Positions 23,947-32,662 of a DNA stretch of 64,000 bases are shown here, one piece after another (positions within the stretch are counted from its first letter, which is position 1; every line of letters starts with the position of its first letter). The stretch is from Rhodococcoides trifolii. GTDB lineage: Bacteria > Actinomycetota > Actinomycetes > Mycobacteriales > Mycobacteriaceae. The DNA is taken from the NCBI RefSeq assembly GCF_014635345.1, contig NZ_BMCU01000001.1:1302001-1366000 (forward strand), in the 5' to 3' direction. A program made the position numbers and the translations under genes. The notes under the pieces were generated by a model that saw only the letters and a program-made list of their open reading frames with translations, did not search any database and had not been told where the DNA came from.

Positions 23947-25128
23947 ATGCAGAGCACTGTCGAATCGGCGTCCACCATCGTCGTTGCCGGTGTCGCGGGC
24001 AGCGGAAAGAGCACGCTCGGAAAGGCATTGGCGCGCAGACTGAGGCGACCGTTGCTCGATCTCGACACCGCGACCAACCCACTGCTCGAGCGCCTCGAAG
24101 GGCCGCAGTGGAATACTGCCGGTCCGCGAACCGAGCTGATCCGCGACGGTCGGTACGCGGCACTGCGATCTATTGCCCGAGAGCTGATCGACCTCGATCA
24201 GTCTCCGATCCTGGTAGCGCCGTTCACCCGCGAACTCGCCGGCGGCGACGACTGGAATGCTCTGACCGAACTGGGAGATATCGCGGTCGTCTACGTCGAT
24301 GGAAGCCCGGAACTGCTGCACTGCAGGCGGACTGCACGTGGTGAATCGCGGGACGCGCACCGCGCTCCCGACGCACCGGCGCCGGTTCCGACCGTTCCCC
24401 ACCTGCGCGTCGATGCCACCCTGAGCACGGACCAGCAGCTTTTCCGCGTGCTTCGGCATTTGGGCATCGTTGCCCCGATCGACCGCGGCAACGACATCTT
24501 CGCCGCAACCTTCGACGCAGTCATGTTCGACCTCGACGGCACTTTGGTCGACTCGACCGCTGCGGTGCACCGCAGTTGGGACCGGTTGGCGCGCGAATTC
24601 GGTTTCGACCTCGACGCGATCGGACATGGCATGCCCGCTGCGGCATCACTGGCACTGGTGCTGGATCCGGATCGAGCAGCGGCAGCACTGGTACGCATGA
24701 CCGAGCTCGAGACCACCGACGTCTCCGATATCGTTCCGATTCCAGGCGCGATCGAATTGCTGAACTCGTTGCCGGACACCGCGAAAGCTGTTGTCACATC
24801 AGGTTCACCGCCCATCGCCCACGCCCGGATGGCGGCAGGTGGCGTCCCGGTACCAACGCGGGTCGTCACGTCGGCCGACATCACCAGGGGAAAGCCTGAT
24901 CCCGAGCCATTTCTGCTGGGAGCGGCGAAGTTGGGTGTCGACCCGACGCGGTGCTTGGTGATCGAGGACGCGCCTGCCGGAGTCACGGCCGCGAAGGCAG
25001 CGGGATGCACAGTGCTGGCGGTGGGTGGGACGTCGGGTCCCGAGGGTCTCGACGCGGATCTCTACGTCGAATCGCTGTCGCCGCTTCGGTTCGAGAAGGC
25101 GGGGGACGGCTATCGTCTGGTGCTGTGA
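23947..25128 (+). CDS. fusion: P-loop carbohydrate kinase + HAD sugar phosphatase
   Basis: 393 residues. The N-terminal half is a gluconokinase/shikimate-kinase-like P-loop domain (GVAGSGKST at 15-23; LDLDTATNPLLERL substrate loop). The C-terminal half, from ~185, is a HAD subfamily IA phosphatase/phosphoglucomutase: DLDGTLVDS 195-203, TSGSPP, RGKPDPEPFLLGA and IEDAPAGVTAAKAAG. One chain holding kinase and phosphatase is unusual and suggests either opposing control of a sugar phosphate or kinase-then-phosphatase remodelling of a bisphosphate. It is preceded by a LacI-1 operator and a -10 giving a leaderless start. Its 3' end overlaps the lacI-2 end by 19 nt. Confidence 0.85.
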   Translation: MQSTVESASTIVVAGVAGSGKSTLGKALARRLRRPLLDLDTATNPLLERLEGPQWNTAGPRTELIRDGRYAALRSIARELIDLDQSPILVAPFTRELAGGDDWNALTELGDIAVVYVDGSPELLHCRRTARGESRDAHRAPDAPAPVPTVPHLRVDATLSTDQQLFRVLRHLGIVAPIDRGNDIFAATFDAVMFDLDGTLVDSTAAVHRSWDRLAREFGFDLDAIGHGMPAAASLALVLDPDRAAAALVRMTELETTDVSDIVPIPGAIELLNSLPDTAKAVVTSGSPPIAHARMAAGGVPVPTRVVTSADITRGKPDPEPFLLGAAKLGVDPTRCLVIEDAPAGVTAAKAAGCTVLAVGGTSGPEGLDADLYVESLSPLRFEKAGDGYRLVL

Positions 25129-26120
25129 TGCTCTGTCGGAGAGCATGACTCGCGCACGACGAGGTCGACCGAAAGCACATTTCGTCGACGGTACCGGCGG
25201 TTGGGGTTCTCGATCCGCCCGATGATCCGCTCGATTGCCTGCCTGCCCAGTTCGGCCGGGTTCTGATCGATCACGGTGACCGGCGGGCAGACGGCGTCGG
25301 CGAGTGGAAAGTCTCCGAAGCCGACGAATGCCAAGTGGGACAGCTTCATCTGCTGAAGGACGGGCACGCACGACATCGACACTCTTGCGTTCGACAGGAA
25401 GAGGGCAGTCGGCGGATCGTCCAACGCCATGAGTCGACGCAGCGCCGCCGCGGCGTCGTCGCGGCTGAGAACGCCGAGAACGACCAGTGATTCGTCGAAG
25501 TCGATGCGGCCGCGCTCCAGTGCGTCGCGATACCCTTCCAGCCGGTTTCGGCTCGTCGGGATGGACGCACTGTCTCCGATGATGGCAATGCGCGTGTGCC
25601 CCAGCTCCATCAGGTGCTCGGTGGCCATGACCGCACCACTGAGGTCGTCGTCGACAAAGCTGTCCGCGGTGAGGCCGTCGGGCGCCCGGTCGACGAACAC
25701 GGTCGGGGTTCTGTCGATCCAGCGCTTGAGGTAACCGTGGTCGGTTCCGATCGGCGCGATGATCAGCCCGCTCAACTGTCGTCGAAGCAAGGACTCGACC
25801 AGCGACTGTTCCTGGCTGCCGTCGTGACCCAGGCTGGTCACGAAGACCGCCATGTCCTCCTCGCGGGCACGGACCTCGATCGCGCGGGCGATGGACGCGA
25901 AGAAGGGGTCGTCGATGTCGGGAATGGCGACGCCGATCGCCGCCGATTGACCGGTGCGGAAGGACGTCGCCATCGTGTTCGGGACGTAGTTCAGCGACTC
26001 CAATGCGGCGGTGACGCGAGCCCGGGTCGCGGGATCGACGTGTGGGTCGTCGTTGTAGACCCGTGACACCGTCTTCGCGCTCACCCTGGCCAGGGCGGCC
26101 ACGTCTTGCATGGTGGTCAT
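25110..26120 (-). CDS. LacI-family transcriptional repressor (LacI-2)
   Basis: 336 residues: TMQDVAALARVSAKTVSRVYND helix-turn-helix, hinge NYVPNTMATSFRTG, and a PBP-like effector domain (AIGVAIPDIDDPFFASIARAIEV ... IAIIGDS). ATG 26120 has GGGAAG upstream. It is paralogous to LacI-1 but with a different recognition helix; its likely sites are the three palindromes at 26900-27080. It lies downstream of the SDR-3 gene (26-nt gap) and would be cotranscribed and autoregulated. A 7-bp hairpin at 25128-25146 lies across its 3' end and may terminate the converging kinase/HAD transcript. Confidence 0.92.
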   Translation of the reverse strand: MTTMQDVAALARVSAKTVSRVYNDDPHVDPATRARVTAALESLNYVPNTMATSFRTGQSAAIGVAIPDIDDPFFASIARAIEVRAREEDMAVFVTSLGHDGSQEQSLVESLLRRQLSGLIIAPIGTDHGYLKRWIDRTPTVFVDRAPDGLTADSFVDDDLSGAVMATEHLMELGHTRIAIIGDSASIPTSRNRLEGYRDALERGRIDFDESLVVLGVLSRDDAAAALRRLMALDDPPTALFLSNARVSMSCVPVLQQMKLSHLAFVGFGDFPLADAVCPPVTVIDQNPAELGRQAIERIIGRIENPNRRYRRRNVLSVDLVVRESCSPTEHHSTRR

Positions 26121-26146
26121 CTGTTCACTTCCCTACCGGTCGGCAG

Positions 26147-26872
26147 TCACGCGCAGGTGTAGCCACCGTCGATGGGCAACGAGACTCCCGTGATCATCGA
26201 TGCATCGTCGCTGAGCAGGAATGCGATCGGCGCGGCGATTTCGTTCTCCGTGGCCCATCGTCCCAGAGGCATCTGCTTGAGGAAGGGCTCCTCGATCTCG
26301 GGACGTCCCCAGTAGAACGCGGACATCTCCGTCATGACGACGGTCGGGTTCACGCTGTTGACGCGAATACCGTGTCCGCCGAGCTCGAGTGCAGCGACTC
26401 GGGTGATGTTGTCGAGCGCGGCCTTGGACGAGCCGTACGAGATGTGCCCCGGAAGTGCGACCAGGCTGGCCTGACTCGACACGTTCACGATGGACCCCGC
26501 GCCGGCCTCGATCATCGCCGGCGCCGCGTACTTGATGACGAGAAGACTGCCGCGGGCGTTGATGCTGATGACCTTGTCGAAGATCGAGATGTCCGTGTCT
26601 TGCGGGGTGGCGATTTCGCCGCCGAACCCACCGCAGTTGACGACGCCGTACAGCGACAGCCCGGTGAGCGCCTCTTTGACGCTGTCCTCCGAGGTGAGGT
26701 CGAAAGGCAACGGACGCGCGCCGGTCTCGGCAGCGAGTTTGTCCAACGCGTCCATCGACTGGCCCGACGCAATGACGTCGGCGCCGTCGGCGACCAGCCG
26801 CCGTACTGTCGCGGAGCCGATGCCGCCGCTGGCGCCGGTTACCAGAATGGTGCGGCCGTCGAACCGAGTCAT
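26147..26872 (-). CDS. SDR-family dehydrogenase (SDR-3), L-xylulose reductase-like
   Basis: 241 residues: GASGGIG cofactor motif, VNCGGFGG in the place of NNAG, catalytic Ser in VNVSSQASL, YGSSK, and DGGYTCA at the C-terminus. The short layout, FDLTSEDSVKEALTGL and the VVNCGG motif resemble dicarbonyl/L-xylulose reductases, which interconvert polyols and ketoses. ATG 26872 has GAAGG 10 nt upstream. It is divergent from the sugar ABC transporter and preceded by two inverted LacI-2 sites. Confidence 0.88.
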   Translation of the reverse strand: MTRFDGRTILVTGASGGIGSATVRRLVADGADVIASGQSMDALDKLAAETGARPLPFDLTSEDSVKEALTGLSLYGVVNCGGFGGEIATPQDTDISIFDKVISINARGSLLVIKYAAPAMIEAGAGSIVNVSSQASLVALPGHISYGSSKAALDNITRVAALELGGHGIRVNSVNPTVVMTEMSAFYWGRPEIEEPFLKQMPLGRWATENEIAAPIAFLLSDDASMITGVSLPIDGGYTCA

Positions 26873-27184
26873 GGGTTGTCTACCTTCTCTTCGCTGATGA
26901 TGACACCGATGTCATGGGGAGGTTTGGGGAGTGTGGATGACATCGGTGTCATGGACGGTACAACAGGGCCGTCGATCGAAGACGAGAATCGGCGAAATAC
27001 CACGTTGAAGGCCGATTTCGACCTGCTGTGCAGGCCGATTCGAGACGCATAGGACGCGGCGTCATGTCACCGGTGACATGAATTTTCGGAAAACAGTGAC
27101 AAACGGCAGTCGCGTAGGTCACACTCGTCTTCATCGAGCCTCAGGCGAGGCGCACGGCAACGCAGCCATCAGCAAGGAGTTCGC
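26873..27184. promoter_or_regulatory. 312-nt divergent control region with three LacI-2-type palindromes
   Basis: No gene. It holds ATGACACCGATGTCAT (26900-26915), its exact reverse complement ATGACATCGGTGTCAT (26937-26952, centres 37 bp apart), and the perfect 18-bp palindrome CATGTCACCGGTGACATG (27063-27080). The first two lie 28-80 nt before SDR-3, the third about 105 nt before the ABC transporter. The transporter start has AAGGAG at -10. Confidence 0.8.
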
Positions 27185-27955
27185 ATGACAACCCCGCAGA
27201 CACCGATTCTGGAAGCGAGGGCGCTGACGAGAAGTTTCGGCAACGTGCGTGCTCTCGACGGCGCGGACTTCGACATCTACCCCGGTGAGGTGGTCGCTCT
27301 GATCGGCGACAACGGCGCCGGTAAGTCGACCATGGTCAAGGCCTTGTCGGGCAGCCTCGCGCTCGACTCGGGCGAGATCCTGTTCAACGGGTCGCCCGTC
27401 GACCTCGACAGCCCCACTGCCGCAGCAGACCTCGGAATCGAGACGGTGTTCCAGGACCTTGCACTGGCTCCGCACCTCAATGCCGCGCAGAACATGTTCC
27501 TCGGACGTGAAAAGCCGGCGAAGGGCATTCTGGGTCGACTCGGCTTCATGGACGCACCGACGATGCGCAAGGAGTCGCAGGCGGCGCTGGACATGCTCGG
27601 TGCCACCGTTCGCAGCCTGACCGACCCGGTCGGCGCGATGTCGGGTGGACAGCAACAGGCCATCGCGATCGCCCGTGCCGTCGCCTGGGCCAAGGGCGTC
27701 GTGTTCCTCGACGAGCCGACCGCCGCACTCGGCGTCGTGCAGACCCGCAACGTTCTCGACACGATCCGCCGCGTCGCCGACAACGGCGTCGCCGTGGTGT
27801 TCATCAGCCACTCCATGCCGCACGTGATGGAGGTGGCAGACCGAGTTCAGGTGCTGCGCATGGGAAAGCGCGTGGCAACCCTCGAAGCCAAGAAGACGTC
27901 CATGGAAGAACTCGTCGGCGCAATGACCGGCGCAACGGTCGGAGCCACGTCATGA
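27185..27955 (+). CDS. sugar ABC transporter ATP-binding protein (FrcA-type, single NBD)
   Basis: 256 residues: Walker A GDNGAGKS, Q-loop in VFQDLALAP, signature MSGGQQQAIAIARA, Walker B VVFLDEPTAAL, and the switch His in FISHSMPH. A single ATPase domain, unlike the duplicated RbsA/XylG type, matches fructose/FrcA transporters. It powers import of the sugar bound by the lipoprotein two genes on. Start ATG 27185 with AAGGAG. It overlaps the permease by 4 nt. Confidence 0.94.
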   Translation: MTTPQTPILEARALTRSFGNVRALDGADFDIYPGEVVALIGDNGAGKSTMVKALSGSLALDSGEILFNGSPVDLDSPTAAADLGIETVFQDLALAPHLNAAQNMFLGREKPAKGILGRLGFMDAPTMRKESQAALDMLGATVRSLTDPVGAMSGGQQQAIAIARAVAWAKGVVFLDEPTAALGVVQTRNVLDTIRRVADNGVAVVFISHSMPHVMEVADRVQVLRMGKRVATLEAKKTSMEELVGAMTGATVGATS

Positions 27956-29049
27956 CCAACCAGACCATCTCGCCCTCGCTCGAGCCGAAGCAGCCGAGCG
28001 ACCGGCCGGCCAAGCACAAGTTCGCTCTCGCCGATTCCCTCGGAAAACTCGCCCGCATCCAGGTGTTCCAGATCGTGCTGGTCTTGATCGCCATCTGCGT
28101 CGTGTTCTCGATCCTGGCTCCGAACAGCTTCCCCGAGTGGGGCAACGCCCGTCAGATCATCCAGAACGTCTCGATCCTGGCGGTCCTCGGAATCGGTATG
28201 ACGTTCGTGATCGTCACCAGCGGCATCGACCTCTCGGTCGGATCCGTGCTCGTCTTCTCCGGGGTGGTTGCGGCAAAAGCCATGCGCGCCATCGGTGGTG
28301 ACGGGTGGGGAGTGGCCACCGTCGGCATCGTCGTCGCCGTGCTGTGCGGCCTTGCCTGGGGCCTGCTGAACGGATTTCTCATCGGTAAGGCGAAAGTGCC
28401 TCCGTTGATCGTCACGCTGGGTACGCTCGGCGGCGCACTGGGACTGTCCCAGGTGATCACCGGCGGCGTCGACATCCGCGACGTCCCGCCGGTACTGGTC
28501 GACACGATCGGCTACGGCAACCTTCCGTCCACCACGCTTCCACTCATCTCCGTGATCGCCCTGATCTTCGTCGTTGTATTCGGAATCATCCTGCACCGCA
28601 CGAAGTTCGGTCTCTACACCTTCGCCGTCGGTTCCAAGGAGCAGTCCGCTCGCCGCGTCGGAATCAAGGTCGATCTGCACCTGGTGAAGGTCTACGCATT
28701 GTCCGGAGCTCTCGCGGGCCTCGCCGGAATCCTCTCGCTCTCCCAGTACGGCACCACGGCCATCGCCGGCCAGTCGCAGACCAACCTGAACGTCATCGCG
28801 GCCGTCGTGATCGGTGGAACATCGCTCTTCGGTGGTGTCGGAACCATGTTCGGAACGGTCATCGGACTCTTCATTCCCGCCGTTCTCCTGAACGGCTTCG
28901 TCATCATCGGCGTGCAGCCGTTCTGGCAGCAGGTCGCTGTCGGTGCCGTGCTGATCGTCGCCGTCTACTTCGATCAGCGTCGAAGGGACGCAGCCAGCCG
29001 CGGGCAATCACCCAACTCGTTGAAGAAGCTGTGGTCGAAAAGCCCATAG
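27952..29049 (+). CDS. sugar ABC transporter permease (FrcC/RbsC-type)
   Basis: A 365-residue membrane permease of the ribose/fructose branch: about ten hydrophobic segments, with the conserved TSGIDLSVGSVLVFSGVVAA, the EAA-like loop GSKEQSARRVGIKVDLHLVKVYALSG and GGTSLFGGVGTMFGTVIG. It forms the homodimeric channel in the membrane. A cytoplasmic N-terminal ~45 residues precede the first helix. ATGA overlap with the ATPase gene; the binding-protein gene follows after 50 nt. Confidence 0.94.
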   Translation: MTNQTISPSLEPKQPSDRPAKHKFALADSLGKLARIQVFQIVLVLIAICVVFSILAPNSFPEWGNARQIIQNVSILAVLGIGMTFVIVTSGIDLSVGSVLVFSGVVAAKAMRAIGGDGWGVATVGIVVAVLCGLAWGLLNGFLIGKAKVPPLIVTLGTLGGALGLSQVITGGVDIRDVPPVLVDTIGYGNLPSTTLPLISVIALIFVVVFGIILHRTKFGLYTFAVGSKEQSARRVGIKVDLHLVKVYALSGALAGLAGILSLSQYGTTAIAGQSQTNLNVIAAVVIGGTSLFGGVGTMFGTVIGLFIPAVLLNGFVIIGVQPFWQQVAVGAVLIVAVYFDQRRRDAASRGQSPNSLKKLWSKSP

Positions 29050-29099
29050 CCGTTCTCGTGAAACAGCTTTACCCAACACCCCTCAGTAGAAAGACAGAC

Positions 29100-30065
29100 A
29101 TGATCAAATCTCGCAAGGCCGCCGTCGCACTGACCGTCGCGTCCGTGTCCGCCGTCATGCTCGCCGGATGTTCTTCGGACTCCGGTAGCGGCAGTGGCAA
29201 GATCGCCTTCATCCAGGGCGTCAGCGGCGACGAGTTCTACATCAGCATGCAGTGCGGAATCGAAGCTGCGGCAAAGGATGCCGGCCTCACCGTCGACACC
29301 CAGGGCCCGGCGAAGTTCGATCCCACCCTGCAGAAGCCGATCGTGGACTCCGTCGTCGCATCGCGTCCGTCGGCCATCCTCATCGCCCCGACGGATGTTG
29401 CTGCAATGCAGGCACCTCTCGCCGCCGCCGCGAACGCCGGCATCAAGGTCGTCCTCGTCGACACCACTCTCGACGATCCGTCGATCGCCGCCTCGGCCAT
29501 CTCGTCCGACAACGTGGGCGGCGGCGCCGAGGCGTTCAAGGCCATCGAGTCGCTGAACCCGAACGGCGGCAAGGTTCTCATCATCTCCACCGATCCCGGC
29601 GTCTCCACCGTCGACGCTCGCGTCAAGGGCTTCGAGGACGCTGCGGCGGAGAACTCCTCGTTCGACTACCTCGGCGTGCAGTACAGCCACAACGATCCGG
29701 CCGAGGCGGCCAAGCTGGTTTCTGCCGCACTGGCCAAGGACCCCGACATCGTCGGTGTGTTCGCCACCAACACGTTCTCCGCTGAGGGAACGGCAACCGG
29801 CGTCCGTCAGGCCGGTAAGCAGGACCAGGTCAAGATCGTCGGCTTCGACGCCGGCCCCGCGCAGGTCAAGCAGCTCCGCGAAGGCACGGTCCAGGCGCTC
29901 ATCGCCCAGCAGCCCGACACCATCGGCAAGGACGGCATCGAGCAGGCCAAGGCCGCGATCGACGGCGGCGAGGTCACCAAGGACATCTCCACCGGTTTCC
30001 ACGTGATAACCGCCGACAACATCGACGGTGAAGGCGCGCAGTACATCTACAAGTCCGCCTGCTGA
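29100..30065 (+). CDS. sugar ABC transporter substrate-binding lipoprotein
   Basis: 321 residues. Lipobox signal VMLAGCSS, then a ribose/galactose-type periplasmic binding domain (KIAFIQGVSGDEFYISMQCGIEAAAKDAG ... KIVGFDAGPAQVKQLREG). It is anchored outside the membrane and delivers the sugar or polyol to the permease. ATG 29100 is chosen because the signal peptide starts there. A 13-bp hairpin after the stop separates it from the dehydrogenase gene and probably lets it be made in excess. Confidence 0.94.
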   Translation: MIKSRKAAVALTVASVSAVMLAGCSSDSGSGSGKIAFIQGVSGDEFYISMQCGIEAAAKDAGLTVDTQGPAKFDPTLQKPIVDSVVASRPSAILIAPTDVAAMQAPLAAAANAGIKVVLVDTTLDDPSIAASAISSDNVGGGAEAFKAIESLNPNGGKVLIISTDPGVSTVDARVKGFEDAAAENSSFDYLGVQYSHNDPAEAAKLVSAALAKDPDIVGVFATNTFSAEGTATGVRQAGKQDQVKIVGFDAGPAQVKQLREGTVQALIAQQPDTIGKDGIEQAKAAIDGGEVTKDISTGFHVITADNIDGEGAQYIYKSAC

Positions 30066-30070
30066 TACTT

Positions 30071-30104
30071 GCGGTGGCGCTTCCTGACTCTCGGAAGCGC
30101 CACC
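30071..30104 (+). terminator. hairpin between binding protein and mannitol-dehydrogenase-family gene
   Basis: Perfect 13-bp stem CGGTGGCGCTTCC/GGAAGCGCCACCG, loop of 8, followed by TATTCCACTTTT. It is a likely partial terminator or mRNA stabiliser for the transport genes, with read-through into the dehydrogenase 32 nt later. Confidence 0.8.
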
Positions 30105-30135
30105 GTATTCCACTTTTGTACCGAGGAGACCGACC

Positions 30136-31617
30136 ATGACCGAGTTGCGTCGAGACACGCTCGCCGAACTGTCACCGACGGTCTCCGTCCCTACCTATCG
30201 TGCCGAGCGTCCCTGCGGCATCGTGCATTTCGGAGTTGGCGGATTCCACCGAGCCCATCAGGCCATGTACGTCGATCGGTTGCTCGCCGCCGGGCACGGT
30301 GATTGGGCCGAGTGCGGAGTCGGAGTGCTGCCCGGCGACGCACGGATGCGGGACGTTCTTCGCGCGCAGGACAACCTCTACACCCTGGTGACCGTCGACC
30401 CCGACGGCCGACGCAACGCCCGCGTGGTCGGTTCCATCACCCGGTACGTGTTCGCACCGGACGATCCTCGAGCCGTGATCGAGCTGTTGGCCTCTCCGAC
30501 AACGCGAATCGTGTCGTTGACCATCACCGAAGCCGGGTACGGCGTCGACGATACGACCGGTGAGTTCGACCCACGCGACGACGACGTTCTGCACGATCTC
30601 ACCAGCATCTCCCCACCCACCAGCGTATTCGGCTATCTCACTGCGGCATTGGCCCTGCGCCGCTCGCGCGGGATGGCGCCGTTCACGGTGATGTCGTGCG
30701 ACAACATCACGCACAACGGCTCGGTTGCCCGCACCGCGTTGACCAGCTTCGCGTGGCACCACGATCCCGAGTTGGCCTCCTGGATAGACGAGAACGTCGC
30801 CTTTCCCAGCTCGATGGTCGACCGCATCACTCCTGCAACGACACCCGGAGTTGTCGACGATCTGCGCGTCGAATTCGGAGTCGAGGACGAGTGGCCCGTG
30901 CGGTCCGAATCGTTCGCGCAGTGGGTTCTCGAAGACTCGTTCTCCGACGGACGTCCGCCCTTCGAAGACGTCGGCGTGCAGGTGGTCGACGACGTGCTGC
31001 CGTACGAGCACATGAAGCTGCGGCTGCTGAACGCCTCACACCAGGTGATGAGTTACCTGGGTGTCCTGGCCGGCCACACCCACGTGCACGACGTGATGGC
31101 CGATCCCGAACTGTCGGCCTTCGTCGAGTCCTACATGCGCCGAGAGGCCGCGCCCACCCTCGGTCCGGTGCCGGGAATCGACGTGTCCGAGTACATCGAT
31201 CAACTCCAAGAACGGTTTTCGAGCTCTGCGCTGCGTGACACCCTGGAACGGCAGATCGTCGACGCGTCCACCCGCATGGCGAAGTTCGTCGTACCGGTCC
31301 TACGAGATCGGTTGTCGCACAACCAATCTATCGATCACATCGCTCTCGTCCTGGCCGCGTGGTGCGACGTGTACGACCGCGCGTCGGTGCCCATGGTCGA
31401 CTCGGACGCGGACCACCTCAGACGACTGTCCTGGGCCGATCACGACAACCCCGGTGCCTTCCTCGACAACCGTGCCGTCTTCGGCGAGCTCGCCACCAGT
31501 CCGCGGCTGCGGGGTGCGTACCAGCGGGCGAAGCGCTTACTGCAGGACCTGGGGCCGCGGGGGGCGGCGGGTGCGGTGGCCATTGCGTCAGCGGGAGAGC
31601 GCACACGGGTTTCCTAA
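30136..31617 (+). CDS. mannitol dehydrogenase family (polyol/uronate NAD oxidoreductase)
   Basis: 493 residues. The long-chain mannitol-2-dehydrogenase family is marked by the N-terminal dinucleotide motif IVHFGVGGFHRAHQA, then VMSCDNITHNG and the catalytic segment KLRLLNASHQVMSYLG (Lys, Asn, His). Members oxidise mannitol, arabinitol or altronate/mannonate at C2 or C3. With a polyol-type importer just upstream, a hexitol or pentitol substrate is most likely, feeding a ketose to the kinase-aldolase fusion. ATG 30136 has GAGGAG at about -10. Confidence 0.92.
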   Translation: MTELRRDTLAELSPTVSVPTYRAERPCGIVHFGVGGFHRAHQAMYVDRLLAAGHGDWAECGVGVLPGDARMRDVLRAQDNLYTLVTVDPDGRRNARVVGSITRYVFAPDDPRAVIELLASPTTRIVSLTITEAGYGVDDTTGEFDPRDDDVLHDLTSISPPTSVFGYLTAALALRRSRGMAPFTVMSCDNITHNGSVARTALTSFAWHHDPELASWIDENVAFPSSMVDRITPATTPGVVDDLRVEFGVEDEWPVRSESFAQWVLEDSFSDGRPPFEDVGVQVVDDVLPYEHMKLRLLNASHQVMSYLGVLAGHTHVHDVMADPELSAFVESYMRREAAPTLGPVPGIDVSEYIDQLQERFSSSALRDTLERQIVDASTRMAKFVVPVLRDRLSHNQSIDHIALVLAAWCDVYDRASVPMVDSDADHLRRLSWADHDNPGAFLDNRAVFGELATSPRLRGAYQRAKRLLQDLGPRGAAGAVAIASAGERTRVS

Positions 31618-31677
31618 ACCGCACACCCCTTCCAGTCGGCCGAAACCCGTGTGAGGTCGACAGAACCCGTGTGCGCT
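31598..31677. repeat. inverted repeat set after the mannitol-dehydrogenase-family gene
   Basis: AGCGCACACGGGTT (31598-31611) pairs perfectly over 14 bp with AACCCGTGTGCGCT (31664-31677). An inner copy, AAACCCGTGTG (31643-31653), pairs with CACACGGGTTT (31602-31612). Two mutually exclusive hairpins are possible. The left arm overlaps the dehydrogenase stop, so this may be a terminator; the repeated ACCCGTGTG units also resemble a small REP-like element. Confidence 0.6.
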
Positions 31678-31729
31678 TGCCTGTGGATAAAGATCAGCGA
31701 GAAACCACGGCTCCGTTCCAGTCTGAGGG

Positions 31730-32662
31730 ATGCCTGAAATCATCCGCCGTGCCGATGCGATCGCCCGAGGTGTCACCGATTCCGAACTGAGGAGCTACTG
31801 CCGGACGGGCACGTACCGACAGCTGATCCGAGGTGTCTACGTCGAACGCGCCGAGTTCGACGCCCTGACGCCGAGCGCGCAGCACAGACTCACTGCGCGA
31901 GCGGTCCTTGCGAGCGACGCTGCGGTCCTGAGCCACGTGACCGCGGCTGTCGTTCACGGCATCGACGTCTGGAACATCCCGCTCGATTACGTCCACGTCA
32001 CCAGAAACCGGAGTACCGGCGGACGCTTGGAAGGTGCTCGCCACGTGCACTCGTCGCCCTACAGCGACGACGAAACAGTCGTGAAGGATGGACTCCGCAT
32101 CACTTCCGTCGCCCGCACCATCGCCGATATCGCCCGCACCGTGCCGTTCGAGGAAGCCGTCTGTGCCGCGGATTGCGCGGCCAGACGCTTCGGCCTCACC
32201 CGCGAACACATCGAAGAATGCCTGGACCGCCGACCCACTCACCCTGGCAATCGCAGGGCACGCCGCGTCGCTGCGTTCATGGATCGGCGGTCGGAAAGCG
32301 TGGGCGAGTCGAGAAGCAGGGTGATGTTGGCCGACTTCGAACCGTCGTTGCAGGATGAGTTCCCCTGCGAAGGTCGAATGGTGCGAGTCGACTTTCTGAT
32401 CAAGAAGCGCGTAGTTGGAGGGTTCGACGGGCGCATGAAGTATCAGGGGAAAGATGCCGACGACGTCCTGTGGGCGGAGAAGCGGCGAGAGAACGCGTTG
32501 CGCGGCTTGGGGTTGGAAGTGGTGCGCTGGACGTGGGCCGATCTCTACACACCCGACGTCGTCATCGAACGGATACGCCGAGCCCTCGCGAGAACTACTC
32601 CACCAACCCCCGAATATCGTCCGCCGACAGGCTCGACCCGAAGGCCGCCCCGTCGTCCATGA
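31730..32662 (+). CDS. AbiEi-like antitoxin-domain protein with DUF559-like C-terminus
   Basis: 310 residues. The N-terminal winged helix and core (GVTDSELRSYCRTGTYRQLIRGVYV, AVLSHVTAAVVHGID, ITSVARTIADIAR) match actinobacterial proteins annotated as type IV antitoxin AbiEi domain. The C-terminal part (MVRVDFLIKKRVVGGFDGRMKYQ ... ENALRGLGLEVVRWTWADL) resembles a DUF559/Vsr-like nuclease fold with D-x-L and E/K positions. No AbiEii toxin is adjacent. These are common stand-alone genes in Rhodococcus; function unknown. Its last 68 nt overlap the SNF2 gene tail-to-tail, and the extra Pro/Arg-rich end is encoded there. Confidence 0.75.
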   Translation: MPEIIRRADAIARGVTDSELRSYCRTGTYRQLIRGVYVERAEFDALTPSAQHRLTARAVLASDAAVLSHVTAAVVHGIDVWNIPLDYVHVTRNRSTGGRLEGARHVHSSPYSDDETVVKDGLRITSVARTIADIARTVPFEEAVCAADCAARRFGLTREHIEECLDRRPTHPGNRRARRVAAFMDRRSESVGESRSRVMLADFEPSLQDEFPCEGRMVRVDFLIKKRVVGGFDGRMKYQGKDADDVLWAEKRRENALRGLGLEVVRWTWADLYTPDVVIERIRRALARTTPPTPEYRPPTGSTRRPPRRP

